Positions 41,525-49,821 are shown, counted from the first letter of the stretch. The stretch is DNA of 64,000 nucleotides from Actinomycetes bacterium (GCA_016861045.1 BOKP01000001.1:747529-811528); one strand, 5' to 3'. The notes: a model not told the origin generated them from the sequence alone. Made by a program: numbers and translations.

Positions 41525-41824
41525 TCAGGCGCGCTCGGAAGCGACCAGCGCGTGCCAGACCGGGTAGATCGGCTTGTTGTAGTAGCCGACCGCTGCCTCG
41601 CGCGCGGCGGCGACCTCGTCCGAGGACCAGAAGCGGTCGAAGTCGGCCCGCGAGCCCCAGGTCGTCGTCTGCAGGAAGTGCAGGTGGTCCTCCTCGGAGC
41701 GGGTCAGCGTGAACCCGTGGGCGCCGAACGACGGGGCGCGCTCCAGCGCCGGCATCCAGATCTCGTACCAGCGATCGGCCCGGAACGGGTTGACGTGCCA
41801 GTTGACGACGTTGACCTCGGCCAT
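41525..41824 (-). CDS. Dimeric alpha/beta-barrel (ABM-like) small protein
   Basis: This 99-residue protein starts MAEVNVVNWHVNPFRADRWY, contains FTLTRSEEDHLHFLQTTTWG and ends with a helix carrying SDEVAAAREAAVG. It has the size and alternating pattern of antibiotic-biosynthesis-monooxygenase/heme-degradation-like ferredoxin-fold proteins. The enzymatic role is not established. TAAGAT lies 9 nt before the ATG. Confidence 0.65.
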   Translation of the reverse strand: MAEVNVVNWHVNPFRADRWYEIWMPALERAPSFGAHGFTLTRSEEDHLHFLQTTTWGSRADFDRFWSSDEVAAAREAAVGYYNKPIYPVWHALVASERA

Positions 41825-41833
41825 CGGCCGCGC

Positions 41834-41839
41834 ATCTTA
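41834..41839 (-). promoter_or_regulatory. -10 box (TAAGAT) of the ABM-like gene
   Basis: Minus-strand TAAGAT lies 9 nt before the ATG at 41824. No ribosome site is seen. Confidence 0.4.
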
Positions 41840-41877
41840 TTGCCGCTCCCGAGAGAATGCAGGGCCGACGGGCGGCG

Positions 41878-41921
41878 CGAGATGCGAATCCGGTCCCTGA
41901 CGGGGACAAATCCGCATCTCG
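41878..41921 (-). terminator. Terminator after ccr
   Basis: CGAGATGCG (41878-41886) pairs perfectly with CGCATCTCG (41913-41921). A smaller GTCCC/GGGAC hairpin sits inside. It lies about 55 bp beyond the ccr stop in its direction of transcription. Confidence 0.6.
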
Positions 41922-41974
41922 GCTGTCGCGCGATGCGGCTGGGGGTCCGGGCACGCGGGCCCGGGGCTCGTCGG

Positions 41975-43231
41975 CTACGCGCCGACCTCGGCCCAGATCG
42001 CGCCCTCGCCGGCTTCTGTCTGGCCCTCGTGGTCGTCGGTGGCGCCGACCCGGATCGTGATCTTCCCCGAGTGACGGTTCTCGTGCAGCATCTGGTGCGC
42101 CTCGGGGACGCCCTCGAACCCCATCGCCTGTGAGAGGACGGGCCGGACCTTGCCCTCGGCCATCAGCTGGTTGGCGCGCATGCACTCGTAGGCGTTGGCG
42201 AAGTGGGAGCCGAGGATCTCCTTCTGCTTCATCCACAGGTAGCGGACGTCGAAGTCGAGCGTGTAGCCGGAGGTGGCGCCGCAGATCACGACCCTGCCGA
42301 ACGGCTTCACGGTGAAGACCGAGGTCGGGAACGTCGCCTTGCCGACGTGCTCGAAGACGACGTCGGGGGCGTCGCCGAGGATCGACTTCACCTGCTTGGC
42401 GAAGGCCCGTGACTCCTTGAAGCGGGCCTTCTCGGCCTCGGCGTCCTCGTCGCCGGTCCGCATCATCCCCTTGAACTCGTTGCGGTCGATGTAGTCGACC
42501 GCGCCGAGCTGCTTGACGAGCTCGCCCTTCTCGGGCGAGGAGACGACGCCGACCGCGTTCGCGCCGCTCGCCCTGCAGAGCTGCGTCGCGAAGACGCCGA
42601 GACCGCCGGCGGCGCCCCAGATCAGGACGTTGTGGCCGGCCTGGATCCTCGCCCGGTCGATCAGCATCCTGTAGGCGGTGAAGTAGGTCAGCCCGTAGGC
42701 CGAGCAGTCGACCCAGGAGAGGTTCGCGGGCTTCGGCAGCAGCTGCTGGGCCTGGACCTTGGTGAACTGGGCGAAGCTGCCCCAGGTCGTCTCGTAGCCC
42801 CAGATCTTCTGCGACGGCGCCGCCAGCGGGTCGAGCCCGTGCACCTCGACGTCCTCGTAGGAGGCCTGGTTGCAGTGGACGACGACCTCGTCGCCGGGCT
42901 TCCAGCTGGTTACGCCGGGGCCAACCTTCCAGACGATCCCGGAGGCGTCGGAGCCGCCGATGTGGTGGCCGTGCTCGGGGTGGTCGCCGTAGCCGAAGAC
43001 CGACACGGGCTTGCCGAGTGCGGCCCAGACGTTGTTGAAGTTGACCCCGGCCGCCATCACGCGGACGATCACCTCGAAGGCGCCGGGCTCGGGGACCTCG
43101 ACCTCCTCGACCTGGAAGGCGTCCTTGGGCTCGCCCTCGCGCTCGGGCCGGATCACCCAGGCGGCCATCTTCTCGGGCAGGGTGCCGGGCTCGACGTCGA
43201 GCTTGGCGACTTCGGCGATGTCTAGGGCCAC
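41975..43231 (-). CDS. ccr: Crotonyl-CoA carboxylase/reductase
   Basis: This 418-residue MDR-superfamily reductase has NNVWAALGKPVSVFGYGDHP and GHHIGGSDASGIVWKVGPGV, IWGYETTWGSFAQFTKVQAQ, the NADPH-binding IWGAAGGLGVFATQLCRASG and VVICGATSGYTLDFDVRYLW. These are specific to Ccr. It reductively carboxylates crotonyl-CoA to ethylmalonyl-CoA, the entry step of the ethylmalonyl-CoA pathway, and can also supply polyketide extender units. The GTG start has GAGGAG 5 nt upstream. Unlike in Streptomyces it is ~5 kb from ecm rather than adjacent. A good terminator follows. Confidence 0.93.
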   Translation of the reverse strand: MALDIAEVAKLDVEPGTLPEKMAAWVIRPEREGEPKDAFQVEEVEVPEPGAFEVIVRVMAAGVNFNNVWAALGKPVSVFGYGDHPEHGHHIGGSDASGIVWKVGPGVTSWKPGDEVVVHCNQASYEDVEVHGLDPLAAPSQKIWGYETTWGSFAQFTKVQAQQLLPKPANLSWVDCSAYGLTYFTAYRMLIDRARIQAGHNVLIWGAAGGLGVFATQLCRASGANAVGVVSSPEKGELVKQLGAVDYIDRNEFKGMMRTGDEDAEAEKARFKESRAFAKQVKSILGDAPDVVFEHVGKATFPTSVFTVKPFGRVVICGATSGYTLDFDVRYLWMKQKEILGSHFANAYECMRANQLMAEGKVRPVLSQAMGFEGVPEAHQMLHENRHSGKITIRVGATDDHEGQTEAGEGAIWAEVGA

Positions 43232-43322
43232 TGTTCTCCTCGGCTCCTCGGGTTCGACGGATCTGAAGCGGCCGGGATGGTAGCGACGGACGGGCGCGGC
43301 GCCCCCCGCCACAGGAGGGGCG

Positions 43323-44948
43323 CTACTCGCCCTGCCTGCGGGCGATCGCGGCGACGGCGCCGCGCGGCTGCGGATCGGCGCCGGCGGGGCCGGGCGCGAC
43401 GGCGTCGGCGGCGGGGCCCGACCGGCGCGCCCCGATCAGCAGCAGCGCCAGCACGGCGCCGGCGGCGGCGACCGCGGCCGAGACGCCGATCGAGGTCGTC
43501 AGGCCGGAGACGAAGGCCTCACGGGCGGCGCCGGCGGCCTGCTCGGCGAGGTGGGGCGGCATCGAGTCCAGCGTCTGCGCGAGGCCGCCGCTTCCGAGCT
43601 GCTCCGACATCGACTCGACCTGGGCCGGATCGAGGCCGGCGCCGTGCAGGTCCTGCTCGAGCACCGCGCGGCTGTGGCCCTGGAAGATCGCCCCGAGCAC
43701 GGCGACGCCGAAGGTGCCGCCGACCATCCGCGACATCGACAGCAGGCCCGACGCGAGCCCGGACTTGGTCACCTCGACCGCGTTCATCGCCGCCGTCGAC
43801 ATCGGCGACATCGTCAGCCCGATCCCGAGGCCCATGAGGATGAACGGGAACAGCAGCGAGCTGAAGCCGGAGGTGACGTCGATCTGCGCCTGCATGAACA
43901 GCGAGGCGGCGACGATCGCGAGGCCCGCGACGATCGGGGGCCGGGCGCCGATCCGGTCGGTCATCCGGCCTGCGATCGGGGCGACGACCATGATCACGAG
44001 CGTCGTCGGCAGGAACCGCACGCCCGCCTCCAGCGGCGAGTACCCGAGGATGTTCTGGATGTACAGCGCCATGAAGAAGAACATCCCGAGCATCGCGAAG
44101 GAGATGACGAACGCGACGGTCGTGGCGCCGACGAAGTCGCGGTTGCGGAGGAACTCGAACTGGACGATCGGGGCCCGGACCCGGCCCTCCATCCAGACGA
44201 AGACGGCGAGCAGGACGATCGAGGACGCGATCAGGGCGATGATCCGCTCCGAGCCCCAGCCCCAGCCGTTACCCTCGATCAGCGCCAGGACGCCGGCGGT
44301 GAGCCCGGCTGTGAGCACCGCGGTGCCGGCCCAGTCGATCTCGCGGCCGACGGTGTGGTCGCGCGACTCGCGGACCGCGAACAGGGCGGTGACCACGGCG
44401 CCGGCGGCGACCGGGATGTTGAGATAGAAGATCGCGCGCCAGGAGACGTGCTCGGTGAGAAAGCCGCCGAGCAGCGGGCCGATCGCCAGCGCCAGCGCCG
44501 AGACCCCGGCCCAGGTGCCGATCGCGCGACCGCGCTCGGCCGGCGGGAAGGCGTTGGTGATGATCGAGAGCGTCGCCGGCATCATCAGCGCCGCCCCGAC
44601 CCCCTGGGTGATCCGGCTGACCACGAGCGCGGTCGTCGAGGGGGCGAGGCCGGCGGTCGCCGACGAGAGCGCGAAGAGGACTACGCCGGCGAGGAACATG
44701 CGACGGCGCCCGAGGATGTCGCCGAGGCGGCCGCCGGTCGCGAGCAGCACGGCGAAGGAGAGGCTGTAACCGTTGATCACCCACTCGAGGGCCGAGATCG
44801 ACGCGCCGAGGTCCTCCTGGATCGACGGCAGCGCCACGTTCATGACCGTGTTGTCGAGCATGATCATGAACAGGGCGAAGCACATCGCCGCGAGCGTCCA
44901 CCACTTCGCGTTCTCCTCGGTGATCAGGTGCCCGTAGCGCTTCGTCAC
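43323..44948 (-). CDS. DHA2-family (EmrB/QacA-type) 14-TM drug exporter
   Basis: This 541-residue MFS protein has 14 predicted TMs and DHA2 motifs: LDNTVMNVALPSIQ in TM1 (motif D1), GGRLGDILGRRRMFLAG (motif A), SRITQGVGAALMMPATLSII (motif B) and GPLLGGFLTEHVSWRAIFYL (motif C). It would export drugs or organic cations by proton antiport. The start GTG at 44948 overlaps the MarR stop as GTGA; a GTG two codons upstream is less likely. Regulation by the co-transcribed MarR gene is expected. Confidence 0.92.
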   Translation of the reverse strand: MTKRYGHLITEENAKWWTLAAMCFALFMIMLDNTVMNVALPSIQEDLGASISALEWVINGYSLSFAVLLATGGRLGDILGRRRMFLAGVVLFALSSATAGLAPSTTALVVSRITQGVGAALMMPATLSIITNAFPPAERGRAIGTWAGVSALALAIGPLLGGFLTEHVSWRAIFYLNIPVAAGAVVTALFAVRESRDHTVGREIDWAGTAVLTAGLTAGVLALIEGNGWGWGSERIIALIASSIVLLAVFVWMEGRVRAPIVQFEFLRNRDFVGATTVAFVISFAMLGMFFFMALYIQNILGYSPLEAGVRFLPTTLVIMVVAPIAGRMTDRIGARPPIVAGLAIVAASLFMQAQIDVTSGFSSLLFPFILMGLGIGLTMSPMSTAAMNAVEVTKSGLASGLLSMSRMVGGTFGVAVLGAIFQGHSRAVLEQDLHGAGLDPAQVESMSEQLGSGGLAQTLDSMPPHLAEQAAGAAREAFVSGLTTSIGVSAAVAAAGAVLALLLIGARRSGPAADAVAPGPAGADPQPRGAVAAIARRQGE

Positions 44949-45409
44949 GAGCACGCTCCGTCCAGGTCGAGCTCGGCGAGCGCCCGTGAGAGGGTCTCCC
45001 GCTGCGTCGGCTCGAGCCCGGCCACGAACCGCTCGAGCTGCGCCCGCTTCAGGGCCGTGAGCCGGGCCGCGGCGGCGCGGCCGGCCACGGTGATCGCGAA
45101 CAGCCGGACCCGCCGATCCTCGGGGGACTCGGTCCGGGCGACGAAGCCCTTGTTGACGAGCGCGTCGAGCGCCCGGCTCGTGGCGGCGGGGGAGATGCCG
45201 AGGCGCTCCGCGATCCGTCCGCCCGACAGCTGCTCGGGGTCGGAGCAGGCGAGCATGTGGATCGCCCGGACTTGCGAGAGCGTCAGGTCGAGCTCCTCGA
45301 CCGCGCGCAGGTGATCCGCCTCGGGGTCGAGGGTGAGGCGCCGGAACAGCTCGAAGAGCTGCTGGCCGAGCCGGGTCTCGCGCGCCGTCGCCGGGGGGGA
45401 AGCTTGCAT
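44945..45409 (-). CDS. MarR family repressor of the DHA2 exporter
   Basis: This 154-residue winged-helix protein has AERLGISPAATSRALDALVN as recognition helix and SPEDRRVRLFAIT as wing, with N- and C-terminal dimerisation helices. It is the first gene of the MarR-exporter pair and overlaps the exporter by 4 bp, so it probably represses both. A palindrome GCAA-tgg-TTGC lies immediately upstream of the ATG. Confidence 0.88.
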   Translation of the reverse strand: MQASPPATARETRLGQQLFELFRRLTLDPEADHLRAVEELDLTLSQVRAIHMLACSDPEQLSGGRIAERLGISPAATSRALDALVNKGFVARTESPEDRRVRLFAITVAGRAAAARLTALKRAQLERFVAGLEPTQRETLSRALAELDLDGACS

Positions 45410-45413
45410 GAGC

Positions 45414-45473
45414 GCAATGGTTGCACAGGCCGGAAATGTGCCGGAGTGAGATCGATCACACCGATCGGATCTC
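45414..45473. promoter_or_regulatory. Operator region of the MarR-exporter operon
   Basis: GCAA-tgg-TTGC (45414-45424) sits just upstream of the MarR ATG. A longer palindrome, GAGATCGATC with GATCGGATCTC (45448-45473, one-base bulge), lies in the middle of the region shared with the divergent DUF2130-like gene. Both are plausible MarR sites. Confidence 0.5.
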
Positions 45474-45539
45474 GGCCTGGCGATCAGCCGCCGGCGCGTC
45501 AGGAACCCATCCGGGGCCGCGACTACCTTGGGGAGTCCG

Positions 45540-46916
45540 ATGGAGGCATCCCCCCGGGACAGATTTGACGGCGAGCAGCGGCGTCTCGACGAGGGCGAGG
45601 AGTCGGTCCGGGCGCTCGGCGACCGGATCCTGATCGAGCGGCTGACGGTCGCCGACGAGCGCGCGGCCAGGGTCGTCCGCGAGCGGGCCGAGGCCGGGAC
45701 GGCGCCGGCCGAGAGCGTCGCGAAGGCGATCGAGATCGGCGCCCGCGTGATCGACTCGGAGGCGACGGCGGCCAACGTCGACTACGTGCAGCGCGTCTTC
45801 GAGGAGCGGGTCGGCCGCCTGCACGATGACCTCAGCGGCACCCTCGAGGAGGGCAGCGCCGAGATCGCCAGGCACATCGCCGACAGGTTCGACGTCGAGC
45901 GCGCCGACTCGGTCCAGGGCGAGATCAAGGAGATGCTGACCGCGGCCGCGCGCATCCAGCAGGAGCAGCTCCATCGCGCCCTCACCGCAGAGGACGGGCC
46001 GCTGACGGCGGTCCAGCAGCGGACCGTCAAGCAGGTCCTCGAGGCCGAGGACCGCCACCGCAAGCAACTCACCGACCTGCGGGAGGCGCACGCGAAGGAG
46101 GCGCGGGCCCTCGGCGAGAGCCACAGCAAGGAGGCGCGGCGCCTGCAGGGCGAGATCGCCGGGCTCAAGGAGCAGATCAGCGTCTTCGTCGAGCGCGCCG
46201 CCGGCGAGGAGGCGGTCGCCGCGGCCGAGGAGGCCGGAACGCGCAAGGGCTTCGGCTTCGAGGAGCGTGTCAACGACGCCGTCGAGCGGATCGCGTCGCT
46301 GCGCGGCGACTGCGCCACCCACACCGGCGCCGAGGGCGCCGAGGGCGGCGGCAAGAAGGGCGACACGCTGGTCGAGATCGGTGCCGGGTCGGGCCCCGCG
46401 AGCGGCCGCATCGTGTTCGAGTCCAAGGACAGCAAGCTCTCCAAGAACCAGGCCTGGAAGGAGCTCGACGACGCGATGGCGGCGCGGGCCGCCTCGTTCG
46501 GCGTTCTCGTCGTCGCCGGCGAGGAGCGGATCCCGGCCGGCCGCGAGCCCCTGCACGAGTACGAGGGCAACAAGCTGATCGTCGCCGTCGACCGCGACGA
46601 GCCCGACGGTCCCGAGCTCGCGCTCGCCTACCGGCTGGCGCTCGCCCGGGTCGCGATGGCGCGCGATCGCAACCTCACGGTCGACGCCGGCGAGGTCCGC
46701 GCGGCGGCCGAGGAGGCGCTGTCCTGCCTCAAGCAGGCGCAGAAGATCCGCACCGCGTTGACCGGCATCAAGACCTCCTCCGACAAGGCTCGAGACGGCC
46801 TCGATGCGATGGTCGACGCGGTCGAGGAGAAGCTCGAGCGCATCGACTCGCTCGTCGCCGAGGCCGCGGACGAAGGCGACGGCACCGCGGCCGGAGCCGG
46901 CGCAGGGACGCGGTAG
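45540..46916 (+). CDS. Coiled-coil protein with a DUF2130-like nuclease-fold domain
   Basis: This 458-residue protein is acidic, helical and Glu/Arg/Ala-rich for the first ~235 residues, with heptads typical of coiled coils. It continues with GFGFEERVNDAVERIASLRG, a GKKGDTLVEIG strand and GRIVFESKDSKLSKNQAWKE. The D...ExK arrangement resembles the PD-(D/E)XK core of DUF2130 proteins. Another helical region ends the protein. DUF2130 function is unknown; DNA binding or cleavage is possible. GGGGAG precedes the ATG closely, and a TACCTT box lies 10 nt upstream. It is divergent from the MarR gene. Confidence 0.65.
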   Translation: MEASPRDRFDGEQRRLDEGEESVRALGDRILIERLTVADERAARVVRERAEAGTAPAESVAKAIEIGARVIDSEATAANVDYVQRVFEERVGRLHDDLSGTLEEGSAEIARHIADRFDVERADSVQGEIKEMLTAAARIQQEQLHRALTAEDGPLTAVQQRTVKQVLEAEDRHRKQLTDLREAHAKEARALGESHSKEARRLQGEIAGLKEQISVFVERAAGEEAVAAAEEAGTRKGFGFEERVNDAVERIASLRGDCATHTGAEGAEGGGKKGDTLVEIGAGSGPASGRIVFESKDSKLSKNQAWKELDDAMAARAASFGVLVVAGEERIPAGREPLHEYEGNKLIVAVDRDEPDGPELALAYRLALARVAMARDRNLTVDAGEVRAAAEEALSCLKQAQKIRTALTGIKTSSDKARDGLDAMVDAVEEKLERIDSLVAEAADEGDGTAAGAGAGTR

Positions 46917-46992
46917 CCGCCTCCGGCGGCGGGTCGGACCGGCCGCGCCGGCTCCGGCCCGGCCCGCGGGCTCCGGCGCCCCCGCTCCGTGG

Positions 46993-47391
46993 TCAGGGCA
47001 GCAGCAGCTCGTTCGAAGCGCTCGGGCGCTCGGGACCGACCGTCATCGCGCCGTCGGCGATCGTCGGCACGCCGGCCTCAATCTCGTAGGTGCCGGGCTC
47101 GAGCTCGAACTGGACGGCGCCGACGCCGCCGGCGGGAATCACATCGGTCCTGATGTCACTCGGTCCGTCGAAGGCGAGCTCGACGCCGTCACGCGACTGG
47201 TTCGAGATCGTGAACGTGGCGAGGCCGGCGCCGACCTCGTCCGGCACCACCGTCACCTTGCGGTCGTCGACTTTGGCGCTGAGCTCGACCGGGGCGGGAG
47301 GGCGGGGATCGTTCGGGAACTCCTCGGCGCCGCAGCCGGCCGCGAGGACCGAGGCGGCGAGTAGTCCCGCTGCTGCGGATCTCCCTCTCAT
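46993..47391 (-). CDS. Secreted lipoprotein with cupredoxin-like beta domain
   Basis: This 132-residue protein has a lipoprotein signal (MRGRSAAAGLLAASVLAAGC, lipobox LAAGC) followed by a ~100-residue beta-rich domain (VELSAKVDDRKVTVVPDEVG, ATFTISNQSRDGVELAF, VQFELEPGTYEIEAG). The pattern resembles a cupredoxin or Ig-like sandwich, but no copper ligands (His/Cys/Met cluster) are visible, so it is probably not a copper protein. A TAGATT box lies 9 nt before the ATG. Function unknown. Confidence 0.75.
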   Translation of the reverse strand: MRGRSAAAGLLAASVLAAGCGAEEFPNDPRPPAPVELSAKVDDRKVTVVPDEVGAGLATFTISNQSRDGVELAFDGPSDIRTDVIPAGGVGAVQFELEPGTYEIEAGVPTIADGAMTVGPERPSASNELLLP

Positions 47392-47400
47392 CCGGTCCTG

Positions 47401-47406
47401 AATCTA
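47401..47406 (-). promoter_or_regulatory. -10 box (TAGATT) of the lipoprotein gene
   Basis: Minus-strand TAGATT lies 9 nt before the ATG at 47391. Confidence 0.4.
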
Positions 47407-47440
47407 CCCGACGGCACGGCGATCGTCGCCGCCCTGCCGG

Positions 47441-48385
47441 TCAGGCCTCGATCGCCTCGACCGTCGCCGTAGCGTCGGCTCCGACCGCCACCTCGTCGCC
47501 GGGCTCGGCCTCGCGGCGGAGGATCGCGAGGGCCAGCGGGCCGCCGGCGGGGGAGATGACGGCGGTGCCGACGGCGCCGAGCTCGCGCTCGTCCGCGGTG
47601 ACGGGATCGCCGGCCGCGACCGGGGCGGACGCGCGCAGGCGCCGCAGGTGGCGGTTCGGCCTCCCTTTGTAGTGGAGGCGCGCCACCGGCTCCTGGCCGA
47701 TATAGCAGCCCTTCGTGAAGCTGACGGCGCGCTCCTCGAGGCCGGCTTCCGCCGGCATCGTCCGCAGCCCGATCTCGCGCCTCACGCGCGGCCGTCCGGC
47801 CTCGACGCGGGCGATCTCCGCCGCATCCTCGGCGACCGGCTGCGCGCCCTCGGCGAGCAGCCGGTCGCGGACCGCATCGGCCCCTGCCGCGGGCACGAGC
47901 AGGTCCGCGCCGGCGGTGGTCGCCACCGCCCGGCAGCCGACGCCGGCGACGAAGAGCTCGCGGTGGGCGTGCTCGGGCCCGGGAATCGCACCGCCGAGGA
48001 GCTTCGCCGCCATCGGTCCGAGCAGCGACAGCAGCGAGCGCGGCTCGGCGTCGGCCGTGACGGCCGCGTCGCGACCGATGTTGTAGGTGCTGAGGTGGCC
48101 GAGGACGTCCTCGCCGAGCTCGGGCTCAGTGTCGACCAGGAACGCGTCGGCCGCGAGCCGAAGCACCCGCATGTCGGCCCGAATCCTGCCCTTGCGGTCG
48201 AGCAGAAGCGCGTAGCAGCCCGCCCCCGGCTCGAGCGCCTCGACGTCGTTGGTCACCTGTCCCTGCAGGAACTCGGCAGCCTCGCCGCCGGTCACCGTGA
48301 TCCGCGGCCGCCCGGAGCGGTCGAGGAGCCCGGCCTCCTCGCGGATCGCGCGGTACTGGGCGTCGAGCTCGAGCGTCGCTTCCAT
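47441..48385 (-). CDS. ygfZ: Folate-binding YgfZ/GcvT-like protein
   Basis: This 314-residue GcvT-fold protein has FLQGQVTNDVEAL near 40, the signature KGCYIGQEPVARLHYKG near 230 (the Cys-containing YgfZ motif) and a C-terminal beta-barrel. YgfZ proteins bind tetrahydrofolate and help assemble or repair Fe-S clusters such as that of MiaB. The ATG at 48385 has a TACAAT box 8 nt upstream; longer upstream codons run through the palindromic repeats and were rejected. Confidence 0.88.
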   Translation of the reverse strand: MEATLELDAQYRAIREEAGLLDRSGRPRITVTGGEAAEFLQGQVTNDVEALEPGAGCYALLLDRKGRIRADMRVLRLAADAFLVDTEPELGEDVLGHLSTYNIGRDAAVTADAEPRSLLSLLGPMAAKLLGGAIPGPEHAHRELFVAGVGCRAVATTAGADLLVPAAGADAVRDRLLAEGAQPVAEDAAEIARVEAGRPRVRREIGLRTMPAEAGLEERAVSFTKGCYIGQEPVARLHYKGRPNRHLRRLRASAPVAAGDPVTADERELGAVGTAVISPAGGPLALAILRREAEPGDEVAVGADATATVEAIEA

Positions 48386-48393
48386 CGCGATCG

Positions 48394-48399
48394 ATTGTA
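48394..48399 (-). promoter_or_regulatory. -10 box (TACAAT) of ygfZ
   Basis: Minus-strand TACAAT lies 8 nt before the ATG at 48385, a close match to the consensus. Confidence 0.5.
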
Positions 48400-48455
48400 G
48401 GCGCCGCCCGTCGCGTATCCGAAACGAGCTCGCCTCCATCGCGCCGATCGCCGCG

Positions 48456-48576
48456 ACCCGGGGGTGGGGCATTTTGAGCACCGCATGCGGCTCCGAAATG
48501 CCCCAGGTCCGCTCCCACCCGGGGGTGGGGCATTCTGAGCACCGCATGCGGCTCCGAAATGCCCCAGGTCCGCTCC
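48456..48576. repeat. Two 61-bp tandem palindromic repeats
   Basis: Copies start at 48456 and 48517 and differ at one position. Each contains a long imperfect palindrome: GGGGCATT...AATGCCCC outer arms around the perfect palindrome CCGCATGCGG, flanked by GAG and CTC. It could be a REP-like element or a pair of terminator/processing hairpins between ygfZ and the metal operon. Confidence 0.8.
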
Positions 48577-48609
48577 ATGCGTGCAATGGCCGGGGGTACC
48601 GCGGCGGCC

Positions 48610-48676
48610 GGCGCGGCATCTGCGACAGCGTGGAGCTGGCGCGGCATCTGCGACACCGTGATTTTGATCTGTCAAA
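48610..48676 (+). promoter_or_regulatory. Putative operator region of the metal operon
   Basis: Two 23-bp direct repeats, GGCGCGGCATCTGCGACA plus c/gCGTG (48610-48632 and 48638-48660), have a 28-bp period. They are followed by a perfect palindrome TTTGA-tctg-TCAAA (48663-48676) that ends 10 nt before the start codon. The DtxR-type regulator encoded in the operon is the natural candidate to bind the palindrome. Confidence 0.5.
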
Positions 48677-48686
48677 CTTTGGGCTG

Positions 48687-49820
48687 ATGGCGATTCCAAC
48701 AAGCCAGCGGCACGATCCCGATGGGCTGCGCGGTCCCGACGAGCCTCCGGCCGGGACCGGGAAGCGCGTCTTCAGCCGCCGCAGGCTGCTCGCCGGCGGG
48801 GCGCTCGCGAGCTTCTCGCTGCCGGCCCTGCACGAGCTGGTCCCGCACGAGGGCCTGCACGGCGGCGATGGGGACGCGCTCGCCGCCGGCGGGCATCGGG
48901 GGCACGCGACCGCGACCGGCGGCCACGAGCATGCCGCGTTCGCGGGCGGGGCGGGGGTCGATCATGCTGCCAACGGCTTCGACCCGAGCGCGATGCTGCG
49001 CGACTTCGACTGGGGGAAGACCCGGCGGCTGCCCGGCGGCCGCGTCCTCCGCGAGTGGGAGATCCACGCCCGTGACCGCGAGATCGAGGTCGCGCCCGGG
49101 GTCCACTACGCCGCCTGGACCTACAACGGCCGCGTCCCCGGCCCGACCCTGCGCTGCCGCGAGGGCGAGCGGCTGCGGATCCGCTTCGTCAACGCGTCGA
49201 CCCACCCCCACACGATGCACTTCCACGGCGTCCATTCCTCGTTCATGGACGGGGTGCCGGGGATCGGCGAGGGGACGGGGGGCGGCGAGATCGAGCCCGG
49301 CGGGAGCTTCGACTACGAGTTCGACGCCGAGCCCTTCGGCATGCACCTCTACCACTGCCACGTCGCGCCGCTCGCCGCCCACATCGCGAAGGGGCTCTAC
49401 GGCGCGTTCATCATCGACCCGGCCCGGGGGCGCCCGGAGGCGGACGAGCTGGTGATGGTGATGAACGCCTTCGACACCAACTTCGATTTCTCCAACGAGG
49501 TCTACGCGGTCAACACCGTCGGCTTCCACTACCAGCACCACCCGATCGCGGTCCACCGTGACGAGCTCGTCCGGATCTACCTCGCCAACCTCGTCGAGTA
49601 CGACCCGATCAACTCGTTCCACCTGCACGGGAACTTCTTCCACCACTACCCGACCGGGACCTCGCTCGAGCCGGCCGAGCTCACCGACATCGTCGTCCAG
49701 GGCCAGGCGCAGCGCTGCATCCTCGAGCTCCGGTTCCCGAAGCCCGGCCGCTACATGTTCCACGCCCACAAGACCGAGTTCGCCGAGCTCGGCTGGACCG
49801 GCTTCTTCGAGGTGGGCTGA
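48687..49820 (+). CDS. Tat-exported two-domain multicopper oxidase
   Basis: This 377-residue protein has a twin-arginine signal (FSRRRLLAGGALASFSLPAL) and a His/Gly-rich mature N-terminus. Two cupredoxin domains carry copper motifs: HPHTMHFHGVH, GMHLYHCHVAPLAAHI (type-1 Cys-His pair), FHLHGNFFHHYP and MFHAHKTEFAELG. The layout is that of two-domain laccase/nitrite-reductase-like oxidases. It would oxidise metal ions or phenolics outside the membrane. It leads an operon with a ZIP transporter, a DtxR-type regulator and an Nramp transporter, so manganese or iron oxidation is a reasonable hypothesis. Confidence 0.88.
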   Translation: MAIPTSQRHDPDGLRGPDEPPAGTGKRVFSRRRLLAGGALASFSLPALHELVPHEGLHGGDGDALAAGGHRGHATATGGHEHAAFAGGAGVDHAANGFDPSAMLRDFDWGKTRRLPGGRVLREWEIHARDREIEVAPGVHYAAWTYNGRVPGPTLRCREGERLRIRFVNASTHPHTMHFHGVHSSFMDGVPGIGEGTGGGEIEPGGSFDYEFDAEPFGMHLYHCHVAPLAAHIAKGLYGAFIIDPARGRPEADELVMVMNAFDTNFDFSNEVYAVNTVGFHYQHHPIAVHRDELVRIYLANLVEYDPINSFHLHGNFFHHYPTGTSLEPAELTDIVVQGQAQRCILELRFPKPGRYMFHAHKTEFAELGWTGFFEVG

Positions 49821-49821
49821 C

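Noticed and set aside
46939-46951. Terminator between the DUF2130-like and lipoprotein genes (CCGGC-cgc-GCCGG)
   Set aside because: A 5-bp stem in sequence this GC-rich is expected by chance.
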